Part shown: piece after piece, positions 45,501 through 56,976 of the stretch
Layout of the letters: every line of letters starts with the position of its first letter
How positions within the stretch are numbered: the first letter of the stretch is position 1
Source: Juglans regia
Lineage: Eukaryota > Streptophyta > Magnoliopsida > Fagales > Juglandaceae
Length of the DNA: 64,000 bases
Reading direction: 5' to 3'
Assembly: GCF_001411555.2 (NCBI RefSeq)
Contig: NC_049907.1
Coordinates: 8,316,243 to 8,380,242 of the forward strand
Position numbers and translations under genes: made by a program
The notes under the pieces: generated by a model
The model's input: only the letters and a program-made list of their open reading frames with translations
What the model was told of the DNA's origin: nothing
Database searches by the model: none

Positions 45501-48500
45501 GGCAATGGAATACAAAGGAGGTACAAGGGCGATATGGAGTAGGTATGTGGAAGAATATTTGGAGAGGTTGGGGGAAGTTCTATGCGCAAGTTAGATTTGA
45601 CATGGGAGATGGATCCATAATTAGATTCTGGCATGATGTGTGGTGCGGGGATGGGGATGTGGCCCTTAAGGAGGTGCATAGCGTGGCTTGTGCTAAGGAG
45701 GCTTCTGTAGCGCTTAATTGGTGATTTCGAGTGAGTTTTTTAACTTGTTATAATCCACTAGAGTGAGGAGGGGAAATGAGGATAAGATTCGATGGATTCC
45801 ATCAAAGAGAGGGTGTTTAAAGTACTATCTTTTTATAATAATCTCTGCACTCATGATAATAACCCTTTCCCATGGAAGAGCATATGGTGAACAAAGGCAC
45901 CCATGAGAGTTACATTCTTCGCTTGGACAGCCACACACAGGAAGATCCTCACAGTGGATAATCTGAGAAAGATAAAATATAGTTGTGGTAGATTGGTTTT
46001 GCATGTGTAAGAGGAGTGGGGAGTCAGTTGATCACCTTTTAGTTCATTATGAGATTGCCAGTGCATTGTGGAGTGGCTTCTTCAATTGTGTTGGAATGGT
46101 GTGGGTAATGCCTTCAAGAGTTGTAGAGCTTTTCTATGCTCGGAGAGGGCTAGGTGGTAGCCAATGAATTGCAGCAGTGTGGAAGGTTCCCTATATGCCT
46201 TATTCAGTGTATATGAATTGAAAGAAAAGATAGAGCCTTCAAGGATCATGGATGGATGACAGAGGAGCTCAAGAATTTCTTATTCACACTCATCTCTTGG
46301 GATGTATCTATAAACTTTAATGGTCTTAGACAACATGATTTTCCAGAATCTTTTCATCTACAAGCTAGGTGTTTCTCATGTATACTACTCGTGTGTACTT
46401 GGGTTGTGCCATTGTGCTTCTGAAATCACAACTTATCTCAAAAGCTTAAATTGATGCGAAGATGTAGATTTAATTAATTGTATTATATCTTAACACTCTC
46501 CCTCAATGAGTGGGCTCAATAAGTGAAATATTTAATTAAATGGAGCAAAGTGTAGATTTAGGGCTGGTTTGGTTACACAAAATCAAATCATCTCATCTCA
46601 TATAATCATTACAACTTTCTCAAATTTCCATACAAAATATAATAAACAATTCAATTTTTTCAAATTCCAAAACAAAAATAACATTAAAAATTTATATTAT
46701 AACAATATTTTATCCAACTTTCAACAAAACATCTCATCTCATCTGAACTATGTAACCAAACGAGACTTTAGGGTTCGAACTCAGGACTTTTGCTCTGATG
46801 CTATTTGAAATTACCACTTGTCCTAAAAATTTAAATTGATGAAAAGAGGTAGATTTAGGCCTGGTATGGATATCAAGACACTCTCATCTCAATATCCAAA
46901 CACCACAAACATAAACACTTTTCAATTTCAAATTTTCAAATTTTTCATCTAATTATTACAACTTTATCAAACTTTTAAACAAAACACAAAAAACAATTTA
47001 ACATTTTCAAATTTCAAAATAAAAATTATATTATAACAATATTTTAAGTTTATAATATTTTTCTTTAATCTTTTCTCTCTCATTTTTCAAAATTCCATAA
47101 AAATCTTAACTTAAACAATTTCACTACAATTCACAGATCATCTCATCTCATCTCACTATCTAAACCAGGATTTAATTATTTGTGTTATATTCTTAGGCGC
47201 TAATTAATGAAATCTTCTTACTTATTATCAAAAGGAAAGAAAAAAAAACTTATATTGAGGCTCTTCCTCAATTTCTCCCTTCTTAATTAGGGTTAATTGA
47301 TTTAGTCATAATGTTCATCTGTAGTCTAATATTATTTTGAGCTTGTGTGCTTGCCATAGGCGGGTATTCTCCAGAGAAAGAATGAGTTCAGATGCGTACT
47401 AGAATTTAATACGCAATCTGGCTCAAGATCAATTAACCAGTTCACATATTACTTGGCCATTACTGTTGGAAGTGATTCCTTGTATTAGAAAAGAGCTATC
47501 ATAAATCTTTTGAGTATTGTTCTCTGAAAATCACATTACTAAATAACCATTTCTTTGGGATACAGATATTTGGAAAGAAGATTCCTTACATAGGATGAAA
47601 TGTCCTCTATTCTTCTATGCAGTGCTATTCTTGCAATTTCCTGAATGAAGCTTTTGATTACACACACCACACGCATGATGATACAATTGGTAATCACAAG
47701 AGTTGAAAAAAGGAGATAAAATTAGTTATATTTTACCACATTACTTGTTTGTCCAGATTGTTTGCCATTCGTGGGTACTATAAGAGACATGCTAATGTAT
47801 TATGTCCCAATTTGGTAGTGCACATTGCAATGTATCTATATTGTGCTTCACTGAGGCTAATCTCTGATTGTCATTATGATATGAATACAATTATTTGGGT
47901 CTCTTTCTCTCTGACACACCCACACCCACACCCACACCCACACCCACACATACATTCTCAGTGAGACACAAACCTAGAAAATTGCTGTTTCATTATTATC
48001 ATTTAAAGTGGTTCTTATTTACCTGCTGTAGTATATCACCCTTGTGATAATTTATTGGTCCTGAGAAATTTTAGCATCTATCTTGAAATTTTTTTAGGTT
48101 ATTGTGAACAAGTCGCGTGCCCAATTTCGTGCCATGGTCACCAAAATCCCAGTGCAAGCTGATGATTTGGACAAGATTCCCATTATATCAAATGATGTAA
48201 AGAGTATGCTAAGATCAAACTCGAAAGTTTTCCTAGAAAAGGAGGGCCCTTACTGTTACCTCTCTCGAATCGAAAGTTATTATGCTGAATTAACTATTGG
48301 ATGCAATCTCAAACATATGGTAAATTTTTATACCTTCAGTTTGTTGGTAAATGAATTGTGCTACGAAGCTTTTTTCATTTTTGTTATGAAAATCTCTTTT
48401 AAAGCTGTTTCTGTGTCCTAATCTACAATAAATTCTGAGAATTAGAAACTCAAAAATGTGCTCGAAAAAAGAAAAATCAGACTTTCAGATTAGAGATGTG

Positions 48501-48891
48501 ATACGCTTGCAGAGGTTGATTTTTGTTGACATCTTGCATCAATTCAGGCTTTTGGTCTTTTATATGAGGAACATAGAAATAGTTTGATCCGTGATTAATT
48601 GGCACTGTAATTATCTGGACTAAATGAACTGCTTATTTATCTTCCTAATAATTGTGCTATATTTCACTATTTATAATCTACTTGATATTACATCATTTAT
48701 TTTTCTATTTATTTCTTCATGTATATATTTTTAACTAAAATACCCGCTTGAAATTTTTGATTATGTAGAGCAAAGAAGAGTTATACGCTACAGAACAAGA
48801 TATTCTTCTGCAAGCAGTGCAGATAATTAAGAAGCATGGTGCTAGATTGGGCAGCAGCTCACAAGAAATGAGCAGTGGATATAACAAATGA
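42574..48891 (+). CDS. MSL1: Mitochondrial mechanosensitive channel, MSL1 type (MscS-like), 6 exons
   Basis: Coding exons 42574-43373, 43472-43749, 44340-44440, 45121-45228, 48098-48319 and 48769-48891 have GT-AG borders and join in consistent phase (2, 1, 0, 0, 0) to 543 residues. The first about 130 residues are Ser/Arg-rich and low in acidic residues, as in a mitochondrial transit peptide. Several hydrophobic helices follow (VLIPVGSTLAGTILAWVVM; ILSFIWFLH; GLFVIGIMALAEACGVAV). The MscS pore helix and beta domain read 'GVATAFAARDILGNVLSGLS', 'MQFSKPFSLGDTIK' and 'EGQVVEMGLTTTSLLN', then 'FPVIVPNSLF'. Arabidopsis MSL1 works in the inner mitochondrial membrane in membrane-potential and redox control. 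Intron 4 is about 2.9 kb because of LINE and MITE insertions; intron 2 contains a duplicated donor. The gene appears intact. Confidence 0.95.
45350..46415 (+). mobile_element. LINE 3' fragments in MSL1 intron 4
   Basis: A LINE tail ('gtgtacttgggctatgcctc' near 45431) ends in about 17 A at 45481-45497. It is followed by a second, longer LINE piece coding 'FDMGDGSIIRFWHDVWCGD' (about 45597-45653) and a zf-RVT motif 'CMCKRSGESVDHLLVHYE' (about 45995-46048), which ends in a similar tail ('gtgtacttgggttgtgcc', 46392). Both pieces are 5'-truncated and broken by stops, and both lie in the sense orientation of the host gene. Confidence 0.75.
46561..46766. mobile_element. Tourist-like MITE in MSL1 intron 4 (first)
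   Basis: Ends GGGCTGGTTTGGTTACA and TGTAACCAAACGAGAC are inverted repeats over the core GTTTGGTTACA. Both sides carry TTTA (46557-46560, 46767-46770), which fits the TTA target duplication of PIF/Harbinger MITEs. The interior holds 'catctcatctcat' units. Confidence 0.8.
46858..47170. mobile_element. Tourist-like MITE in MSL1 intron 4 (second)
   Basis: It starts GGCCTGGTATGGATAT and ends ATCTAAACCAGGA, a degraded inverted repeat. TTTA flanks both ends (46854-46857, 47171-47174). The 'catctcatctcatctc' interior is shared with the MITE about 90 bases upstream. Confidence 0.8.
47914..47950. repeat. CACACC microsatellite
   Basis: Five to six tandem CACACC units within MSL1 intron 4. Confidence 0.95.
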
Positions 48892-49302
48892 CAAGATGAA
48901 TCATTCACATTTTCAAAACTGAATCATACTGGGTCCAAATCTGAAAATCCGCGCCTTGATGTAAAATCTCTCCTCTCTTTTTTTCTCTCCCTTTGGTTGG
49001 ATATAATGATTTTATGCTTGTGTTGGAAAGAGAGCTGTTCGTTTAAAATGAAAATTTCGGAAAGTGGATTACATTCTACTGATCATCGCCCATCGGATAT
49101 TGGAACCTGTCCACATGAAGTTTTTTACTCCATCCAGCAATTTTTTTAGGGAAGATTGGAGAACTTACACAATCTGTTCCACCTGGAAAAGAAATATGTT
49201 TCTAGTAAGCTTGAAACCTGGTGGAAATCCATGGAGCCTGTAGCACTTGTCCATAGTATGGCCTTCTTTGCTACAGTGAGTACATATGTACTTATCCTGC
49301 TA
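48892..49302. other. 3' flank of MSL1
   Basis: Likely 3' UTR and downstream sequence. A frame at 49156-49386 (MENLHNLFHLEKKYVSSK...) runs through it but shows no domain I recognise and passes into the neighbouring repeat. Confidence 0.5.
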
Positions 49303-50417
49303 CGTATAGTCCATTTTGCGGATGAATTTGTGCACTCTGCGCCACATCAACGGTTGTTTTATATTAAAAAAAAAAAAAAAAGATGACGGAAGAACCCTGT
49401 ACCCAGATTCCATTTTTCTCATTTATCTTCTCAAATTCCATTTTTTTACTCTCCATTTTTGCCGTTTGTGGGTGGCGTTCTCTCGTTCCTCCACCTGTAG
49501 ATTGGTTGCTCTCTTCCTCGATCCACGTTTCTCTCTTAGACCCTGAAGGCCGGCTGCACTCCACCACACATGAACTTTGTCATAAGATCGACTAGAAGTT
49601 CCCCGCTCCTCGGCGTTGTCTCTGGTTGGTAAGCACATTTCCCCAGCTGACGTTTTGGTTGGCCAGAAGTTTTTGGTTTTCTTGGGTTCAAACTCTAGGT
49701 TCTTTGTTCTTGAAAGAGTTATGAACTGGACCCTCCTGCACACCCATTTTCCTTTCCCTTTGAACATTAATGCTATTCGATTCCTCATGACTTGGTTCAA
49801 ATTCATCCTTGTAGTTCACTTCCCCACCCGAGACATAAAGGTCTCAGATTATAGTAGTTCCTACCTGTTAATACAGAAAATCACGAGTACTAATATTTAA
49901 TAGAATTGGACACCATTCGCTATACAAGTTTTAATTAAAGTCCTCTAAGGATCACTAAATTAACGAGTTATTTTTTATTTGATGCTTTGACCGACTTACC
50001 ACACAATAGAACTCGTACCTTTTATATATTGGCATGGAATGTGATTCATGAAAGCTCATATGTTTGGAGCAGAGATTATTTTGTGCTTTAGTAGTTGGGC
50101 CACGAGTATCATTTCACAAATGAATTGGAAGTTAGAAGAAACATGCACTTCAAATTTTCAAATGTTTTACATGATTAAATTGAGAAAAATCAAATCATGT
50201 TATTACATTTTTTGGGGTGCATAATCCATCATTTTTTTTTTTTGAGAAGTTAGAAACATTAATATCAAATTCTCAAATTGTTATTTTTAAGTAGAATCCG
50301 AGGATATTTAGTATTGACTACTGATATAGTTCCACTAAAGCCAAGCGAGCGTGCAATAAATGAATAAATGTTTTATATCTTTGATTTTCATAAATTCTAG
50401 GTGGTTTTGAGCATACA

Positions 50418-50420
<3 letters not shown>

Positions 50421-50454
<34 letters not shown>
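50421..50454. repeat. TA microsatellite
   Basis: (TA)n over 34 bases. Confidence 0.95.
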
Positions 50455-50461
<7 letters not shown>

Positions 50462-51208
50462 GCTGGTTCTTGTGACAAAGTTACAAAGAATTGAAAGTAA
50501 TTAAACATTAGTTTAAATTGCTTTTACTGCAACTATGCCATCCAAAATTAGTGTGATGTGGAAAAACGTAGCTGTGACAACTTTTTTTTATTGGAGTTAA
50601 GTGATCAAGAAAACAAAAAAAATCCAAGAGAGCATGTAAAATATAGAATCACAAAAGGGTTTTCTTTTGTCCATGAATCGGAGTGGCACTAGTTGCTGTC
50701 TAGCTCATAAAGCTAAAAAATACAAGGTTAATTTCATGTTCCCATTGTAAAGATTTGTGATTGTGTGCATTGACATGTAAATTTCTGACATAGAATAATT
50801 TGAATTGTCCTGTCAATTATGAATATATCATGTTGTTATATGAAAAAACACACCACCATAAGGTAATGCATGTCAAAATTGAAAAGAACACAAATTATTT
50901 CTCTCTATACTTCCAAATGTATATAATGAATTAAAAATGTTATTGTCTACTCTATCAAAAAAATAATATTACTAACAGAAAAATTCTCTCCATTCGCATT
51001 TTCTCTTATCCAACTGATTTTGTGTTGATCTTTTTTGTTTGAATTTTTCTCTTATAAGATGATTTTTATCATTCTAAAATGTTGATAAATATTCTTTAGA
51101 TAGGAAAAGGGTAAGAGCACACATCTCCTATAACACATCTTATCACAAATCCATCAACCCAAGTATTCAGAATATTATTTGAAATTCAGTTTTAGTTTAT
51201 TATCACGA

Positions 51209-54120
51209 CTAGTTTATATCTTAGGTGATACCAAAATCATTTTATCCACATTTCTCAACACCTTCTACCACAAATCCATCAACCAATCCAGCAATCCAGG
51301 TATATAGAATACTAATTCAAGTTCATTTAACTGTTCTATTAATGTCTATATTTGTTACTACATCTTTAGTTCATTATCATTATTGGTTTATATGTTAGGT
51401 GATACCAATACCATTTTATCCGGATTTCTCAAACTATATACATGGTTGCCATGTACCAATGCCACATGTGTGGTTACCACCATTTGTTCCTCGTCTTGAT
51501 GCCAACCCATCTCCGTGGGCTAATTAAGTGATAAGTTAGTTCTTTAAGTAGTGTGCTTATTTTTCACTATGCTTATATTGATTTAAACATGAATTTTTAT
51601 TCTTGTAAACTGTAGGAAAATCTAGTGTCCTCACTTCACTCTTCAATTAGCCCTCCGATTGGTTTAAACTCTGCAAGCTCAAGCCTTATAGAAGAAATTC
51701 AGAAGATCACACCTGACTCCAAGGAGGCCAAAACTTTGTCTACACCCTATGTGCGTAATACTACTAAATCCAAATATGACGATGCGCCCACACTTGACAA
51801 AAATGATGTCTTTTTTGCACTAATGAGTTTAGATGATGACTTTAGGTTGGAGAATGTTTTTTAGGCGGATGCATGAAGTAGGGCAGCTGATAAATATTTT
51901 GGTGATGTCGTAACATTCGACATCACATATTTGATGAATTGGTATGAGATGCAATTTGCATTGTTTGTGAGTGTAAACCACCAGGGTAAATCGATCCTCT
52001 TGAGGGCAGGTTTGATTTCTTGTGAGGATACATAAATGTTTATATAGTTGTTTGAGACTTAGTTGAATTGTATGGATGGTAAAACCCTGAAAGCAATTAT
52101 CATAGATCAAAATAGAGCAATGAAAAATGAAATTACTACCATCTTCCCAAGCCGACATAGATTTTGATTGTTGGCACATGTTGAAAAAAGTACTTGAGAA
52201 GCTTGGTTCCCATGGTGCATACAAAATCGTTTTGAAAAGTCAGTTGCTAAAGTCTGTGTATGACTTTCAAACCATTGAGGATTTTGAGAAATGTTGGGAC
52301 GTGTTAATTACGACGTACAACTTGTAGGAGTATGCCTGGTTGCAGAGTTATATATTGAGCGTGCGTATTGGGCATCAGTATTCTTGAAAGATTTCTTCTA
52401 GGCTGAAATGAATACAACCCAACAAAGCGAGAGCATGAATGCTTTCTTCAATGATTATGTTCATATTAGTACAAACTTAAAAGAGTTTGCCGATCAACCA
52501 TGCATTGAAGAAGAAGATTGAGAATGAAAATAGGGTGGACTTCCACTCATTCAATATTACAATTCTCATCGTCTCTACCTCTCTACTTGAAAAGATATTT
52601 CAGGAGTTGTACATGAACTCTAGGGCAAGTTTGGTGGTAAGATAAGAATTTTGTGTTTTGTTTTAGTGTTTAAAATATTATGTTTTAGTATTATTATTGT
52701 ATTGGGATTTGAAAAAGTTGAATTGAGATTTGAAAAAGTTAAATTGTTTATTATATTTTATATGGAGATTTGAAAAATGTGTAATGATGAGACGAAATGA
52801 GATGAGAATTTTGTGTCTCATCCCACCCCCCAAACATGCTCTAAGTTTAAAGAAGTTTAGCAAGAAATAATGGAGATGCTTGGTTGTCTTCCAGTTCTAC
52901 ACCAAAAGGATGGTGTAATTACAATGTACCATGTAAAAGAGGGATATTGTGTACTTTAATGACGCTAAGTGCGATGTGAAGTTTTCATGCAGATTGTTTA
53001 AGATGATAGGGATATTGTGTAGATATCTATTAGCCATTTTCAAGGCTAACTGAGTCCATTCGTTGCTAAAAAAGTACAGATTAGATCGATGGAAGAATGA
53101 CATAAAAAAGAGATACACTCTTATTTGAAATAGTATGACAATGCTGATGCGAGGCCGGAAGTGAGTAGATATTCACGTATATTGAAAATATATTACAATG
53201 TTGCAACAAATGTTACATTATGTGATGAGCATGCTAAGAATATGATTGATAAGTTATGTGTAATGAACGAGGTCTACCGTACCAATAACCCATCCAACCA
53301 AACTGGTTCCAATGTTGCAATTACAACTATCAATACAACTACAACCACGAGTTCAAAGAAAGTACTCAATCCCCTTGTTGTGAGATGCAAAGATAGACTG
53401 CTATTTCTGAGGAGAATATCCAGGATAAAGAGAGTGTGCAAACCCATGAAAAAAAGGCTACTCAAAAGAGAAAACGTAGACAAGTAATTGTTCGTTATAT
53501 GTACACAAATTGTTTAAGTCACTGTTTAACCTTTATCTTGCGCAATTGTTTGTTATATGTAATATGATTTTATTTATTGGTTCTTAGTCGTGTGGAGGAG
53601 ATACCAAAGTTGTTGACACGTGTAGAAATTTATTTAGCCAAACAATAGTTGGGACACAACAGAGTGTTCACATTCAGGTTTTTTTATCTCTTACTATTTA
53701 AATTATATTGTATTTTTATCTATAGTTAAATTATATGATTCGGATTTGTTATGATACAGGTTACTTTGATCTTACTTTTTTATTATTAGCCGCATGGAAA
53801 CACCACCAAAGTTTTGGACTTTAGTGGAACTCATTTTAGCCAACCAGTGATTGAGACTTAAGAAAATATACTTAATCATGTTTAACTTTTTTGCTCTCTA
53901 ATGTTCATGTTGGTGTTGGGCTGGATGGAACACAACTGGATAATGAGAATGAGACATCACCGAAGCAGTAGTTGGGGATTTTGGTTTTTCATTCCAAGGA
54001 TATTGAGCATGTGCTTGGTTCGGTTGGCCATCTCATTCTTCTCATTGGTACTTCTCCTGAAAAAGAGTTATTTGGACAGAAGGTTTTCTAAGACTATGCA
54101 TGTTGATATTTGGATTTAAA
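51209..54120 (+). pseudogene. FAR1-related (MULE transposase) pseudogene, third and most decayed copy
   Basis: A leader exon at about 51400-51524 reads 'IPFYPDFSNYIHG' and 'PHVWLPPFVPRLDANPSP', parallel to the 'PNFPNYMHGYG' leader of the other copies. The FAR1 DNA-binding domain is missing. 'ALMSLDDDFRLENVF' (about 51817-51861) is followed by 'FGDVVTFDITYLMNWYEM' with the first catalytic Asp, then 'AIIIDQNRAMKN', 'TTQQSESMNAFF' and a degraded SWIM region (about 52945-53045). Stops are frequent and a Tourist-like MITE (52623-52840) interrupts it. A C-terminal tail matching the other copy ('SKKVLNPLVVRCKDRLLFLR') spans 53350-53480, and an exon-like 'VGLDGTQLD' lies near 53915. It is diverged from copies A and B, so it is a separate older insertion. 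Confidence 0.88.
52623..52840. mobile_element. Tourist-like MITE inside the third FAR1 copy
   Basis: It starts GGGCAAGTTTGGTGG and ends CCCCCCAAACATGCT, a degraded inverted repeat, with CTA on both sides (52620-52622, 52841-52843). It splits the segment corresponding to 'ELYTNVKFREV' of the other copies. Confidence 0.75.
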
Positions 54121-55149
54121 ATGTTAAATTGTTCTTTTATATCAAGTGTTGGTGAAGTTACTAGTTCTTTTATTTGATTCCAAAATGCTAATGATACTAA
54201 AGTAGATCATAGTGAGGATTGTAGTTGGGCATTTTGATAAGAGCAATATCTTAATCTTGCAGTTTAAGGCAGCAAAATATATGCTGGGAAAATTCTATCG
54301 GGAAGCGAAAGAAGTTTGTTCCATTAGGAGATTAACGTATCTTGGAGCTGCTTTTTGGAGTTTTCACATTTGGTCCAAGGACAAGTTTTTTTGCATTGTG
54401 ATGTAAACATATAGTATGTAGTGTATTGTGTGTTTTGATGTTTATTACTATTTATTGTATTTTATAAAATCTTTCATAGACAATAAGTGTAAGTTCTTTC
54501 CTTTCATTTTGTTCTCATACTTAATATGTTTCAACATCATTAAGACAGATTTTGTAGTCTGCACAATCAAGACATATTTTGTTCGGAACTTGTCATTAAA
54601 TTTATGTGTCTTCCAATCAAGACAAGTTGTTTTAATAAAGCTATTGCATTTATAAAAGTGCTTACCAATGAAGACATATTTTAAATTTTGAATCATCATG
54701 CTTCATATTCAAAGATTGAAGCTATCGATCATTTAATCTTAGTTAATTAAGAAAATATAAAAAGAAAACAGCCGCTCTCAGATTTTTACGTCAAAATTTG
54801 ATAGGTTGACTTAAGAACGCAATACATACCAATATTTAGATTTCAATGTTAACCATCACATTTGTTACCACAATTCTCTTCATTCATCATCTTACAACTA
54901 TGACCTTATACTTTATACACTAAGAGGAGAAGTAAATATTTCAGCATGCTTTAACATAGATGAGTATTCTCAAAACTAACATGAAATTAAACGACAAGTT
55001 CTAGAATAAACAACATTCCAAATAGTCCTCAATATATGATGTACAAAGTTCTCATTAAGTGGGGCTTCACTTTGATCAAATCAAATACAATGAGATTAAT
55101 ATGATAATAATTCAATACACACGAAATAGTGTGCGTTTACGCCATATGT
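54121..55149. other. Spacer between third FAR1 copy and its GRF gene
   Basis: AT-rich, likely 3' sequence of both convergent genes. Short frames (for example 54212-54406) carry no recognised domain. Unlike the copy B element there is no 106-bp tandem repeat. Confidence 0.45.
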
Positions 55150-55574
55150 CTACTTGTTTTCTTTGAATATCGACTTGTTCGTTGTAGACTCTCAACTCCC
55201 TCTTAACAATCTCTTCCTCTCTTTTTGAAGTTATTCCTCATTCCTTAACAATTTAGTTTCTATATTTACAAGTTCTTTCTCTCAGTCTTCACTACTATCT
55301 GCCCATTTGAAATAGTTATAGTATGGTAATCCCTAATTATATGCAAACAACGATGGGTATGTTAGATATCAAAATTTTGTACAAACCCATGAAACGTCAG
55401 AGTAATTAAAATATGTTTTATTTTTGTATTGTACTTTGGACACCCAAAGAATGATCACCTCGGATTTTTTGACGTATTTGATGTTCTAAGTGGAGCTTTA
55501 TGACCACAGATGCACGTTGGGTCGTTCCTTGAAGTACGGTAAACAATAGAAGATGAAGAAACTGACGATGCCAT
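55150..55574 (-). pseudogene. GRF-type zinc finger plus coiled-coil gene, convergent to FAR1 (third element)
   Basis: The ATG at 55572-55574 opens 'MASSVSSSSIVYRTSRND', then 'PTCICGHKAPLRTSNTSK', 'NPR', an in-frame TGA, 'SFFGCPKYNTK'. The second exon (about 55150-55345) gives 'GLPYYNYFKWADSSED', then stops inside a decayed charged coiled coil ('EKELVNIETKLLRNEE'). The donor after 'NTK' is lost (AAAATAAAA instead of AAGGTAAAT). Same domain order and gene orientation as 39481-39935. It is non-functional, but its N-terminus is better preserved and shows the original Ser-rich start and CxC pair. Confidence 0.78.
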
Positions 55575-56955
55575 TCTAAATTTGTCACAAGGAATTGCAA
55601 CGATTGTTCTAGTGACATTGAGTGAGTGTGGCTAGGAAAAAATAATAATGTCACCATAAAAATAAAAATCTATATTTCAAGTAATTTATAAATCCATACA
55701 TACATATACAATATTTTAATTTAAATTCGCACAATGCATACATACAAGCTCAAACAGCGCAAGTGAAGTTTTTTTACCTTATGCGAAGTGTTCATACCTT
55801 ATGTGAAGTTTCCATACAAGCTCAGACATTTCAAAGGGTTGTTCACGCTGTAAATTAACACATTATTATCACTCAATCCACACAACATTTCGAGTAATTT
55901 TTCTCTTCCAAGTAATATCCCTCCACATACAAATTTCAAGTTTCTTAAAATCTTTCTTATATATAAGATGTAAATGTCATCTGGTTTCAACAAAATAACA
56001 TACTACCAAAGATAATACTAAATTGTTAAAAAGGCTTGAAAAAATTATGAATGGCATTTGAACATTGTCTACTATCAGTAGCACAAAAAAAAAATAATTA
56101 AAGATTACAATTTCTCAGTTGATCCCTGACTATAATCTATTAAATGAAGCTTATAACATGTCTTGGGAAGTAAGCATGGTACCTCGGGAGTCAGAACGAT
56201 GGAACGATCTATGTATGTTGCTCAGTGATGTGGAAAATAATAGCTAAATCCAGTGATATAGTTTTAGCCCATTTCTCTTTCATTTTTAATCACGTTACCA
56301 TCCTTGTACCCAAACAAACAAATTTTGATAAAAAATTCATCTAAAACCTAGAAATTAAAAACCTAATTTTTACACCCCAATAACACATTGCATTCCAGAT
56401 AAAAACCACAAAAATCAAAACATATCCACAATGCAAACTTAATCCACCTAAATTTTAACAATTGAAAATTACAAAGAGAGAGAGAGAGAGAGAGAGAGAG
56501 AATGGTGGTGAGAACGAAAAAATGACAAATGAAACAGAGTGGACGACAAATCACGGAGAAGAGGGAGAGTGAACCGGGGGCTTGTAGAGTGGACGAAAAT
56601 CCAATGAAGAAGAAGAAGGGGGAAATAAAGAAGTGGCTAAGGGTCAGGGAGAGAAGGAGAAGGGAGGGACTGTCGCACTTTGGCTAGGGTTAGGGTTAGG
56701 ATAGGATTAGGATTCAGAAATGGAAAGGAGAGCAGGATGGAGGAGATGAAGGAAGCACATCGTTTCTTTTGCTATAGGGGCTTGTTTTGATGGAACGCAC
56801 CGTTTCATTTTTCCTTTTTGTTTCCCCCACATTTTCGTTCATTTTTCCTCTCCCGCTCAAAGTGCCCACAACCCATTTTCTCTTTGCCAAAACACAAAAT
56901 TTCATTTTCTCCGTGGCATGCCAACTTAATTTGTGTGTAAGGAGTGCGCAAAATG
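55575..56955. other. 5' side of the third-element GRF gene
   Basis: Non-coding sequence, purine-rich from 56470 to 56760 (a pyrimidine-rich 5' UTR on the minus strand), including 'gggttagggttagg' words. It parallels 41040-41400 of the other element. Confidence 0.45.
56475..56500. repeat. GA microsatellite
   Basis: (GA)n over about 26 bases. Confidence 0.95.
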
Positions 56956-56976
56956 GACTAAGTATAGAGTTTTTTC
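56956..56976. repeat. Candidate right terminus of the third FAR1/GRF element
   Basis: 'gactaagtatagagttttt' matches the motif at 41467 with one change. The adjoining inner sequence 'gcgcaaaatggact' pairs in inverted orientation with 'agtccattttgcg' at 49308. Confidence 0.5.

Larger units (their letters stand above)
49303..56976 (+). mobile_element. Candidate two-gene MULE-like element (FAR1 + GRF zinc finger), about 7.7 kb
   Basis: The left end contains 'tatagtccattttgcg' (49305-49320). The right end, reverse-complemented, reads 'CTCTATACTTAGTCC' then 'ATTTTGCGCACTCC', giving a 13-bp exact match (AGTCCATTTTGCG) in inverted orientation. Between them lie a pyrimidine-rich 5' UTR-like segment with a donor site (49380-49640), a FAR1 transposase remnant on the plus strand (51209-54120) and a GRF zinc finger gene on the minus strand (55150-55574). 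Gene order and convergent orientation match the element ending at 41487. Exact termini and target duplication could not be fixed. Confidence 0.5.

Noticed and set aside
49156..49386. 76-codon frame downstream of MSL1
   Set aside because: No recognised motif, ends in a poly-A run and crosses the candidate transposon border. More likely 3' UTR plus repeat.
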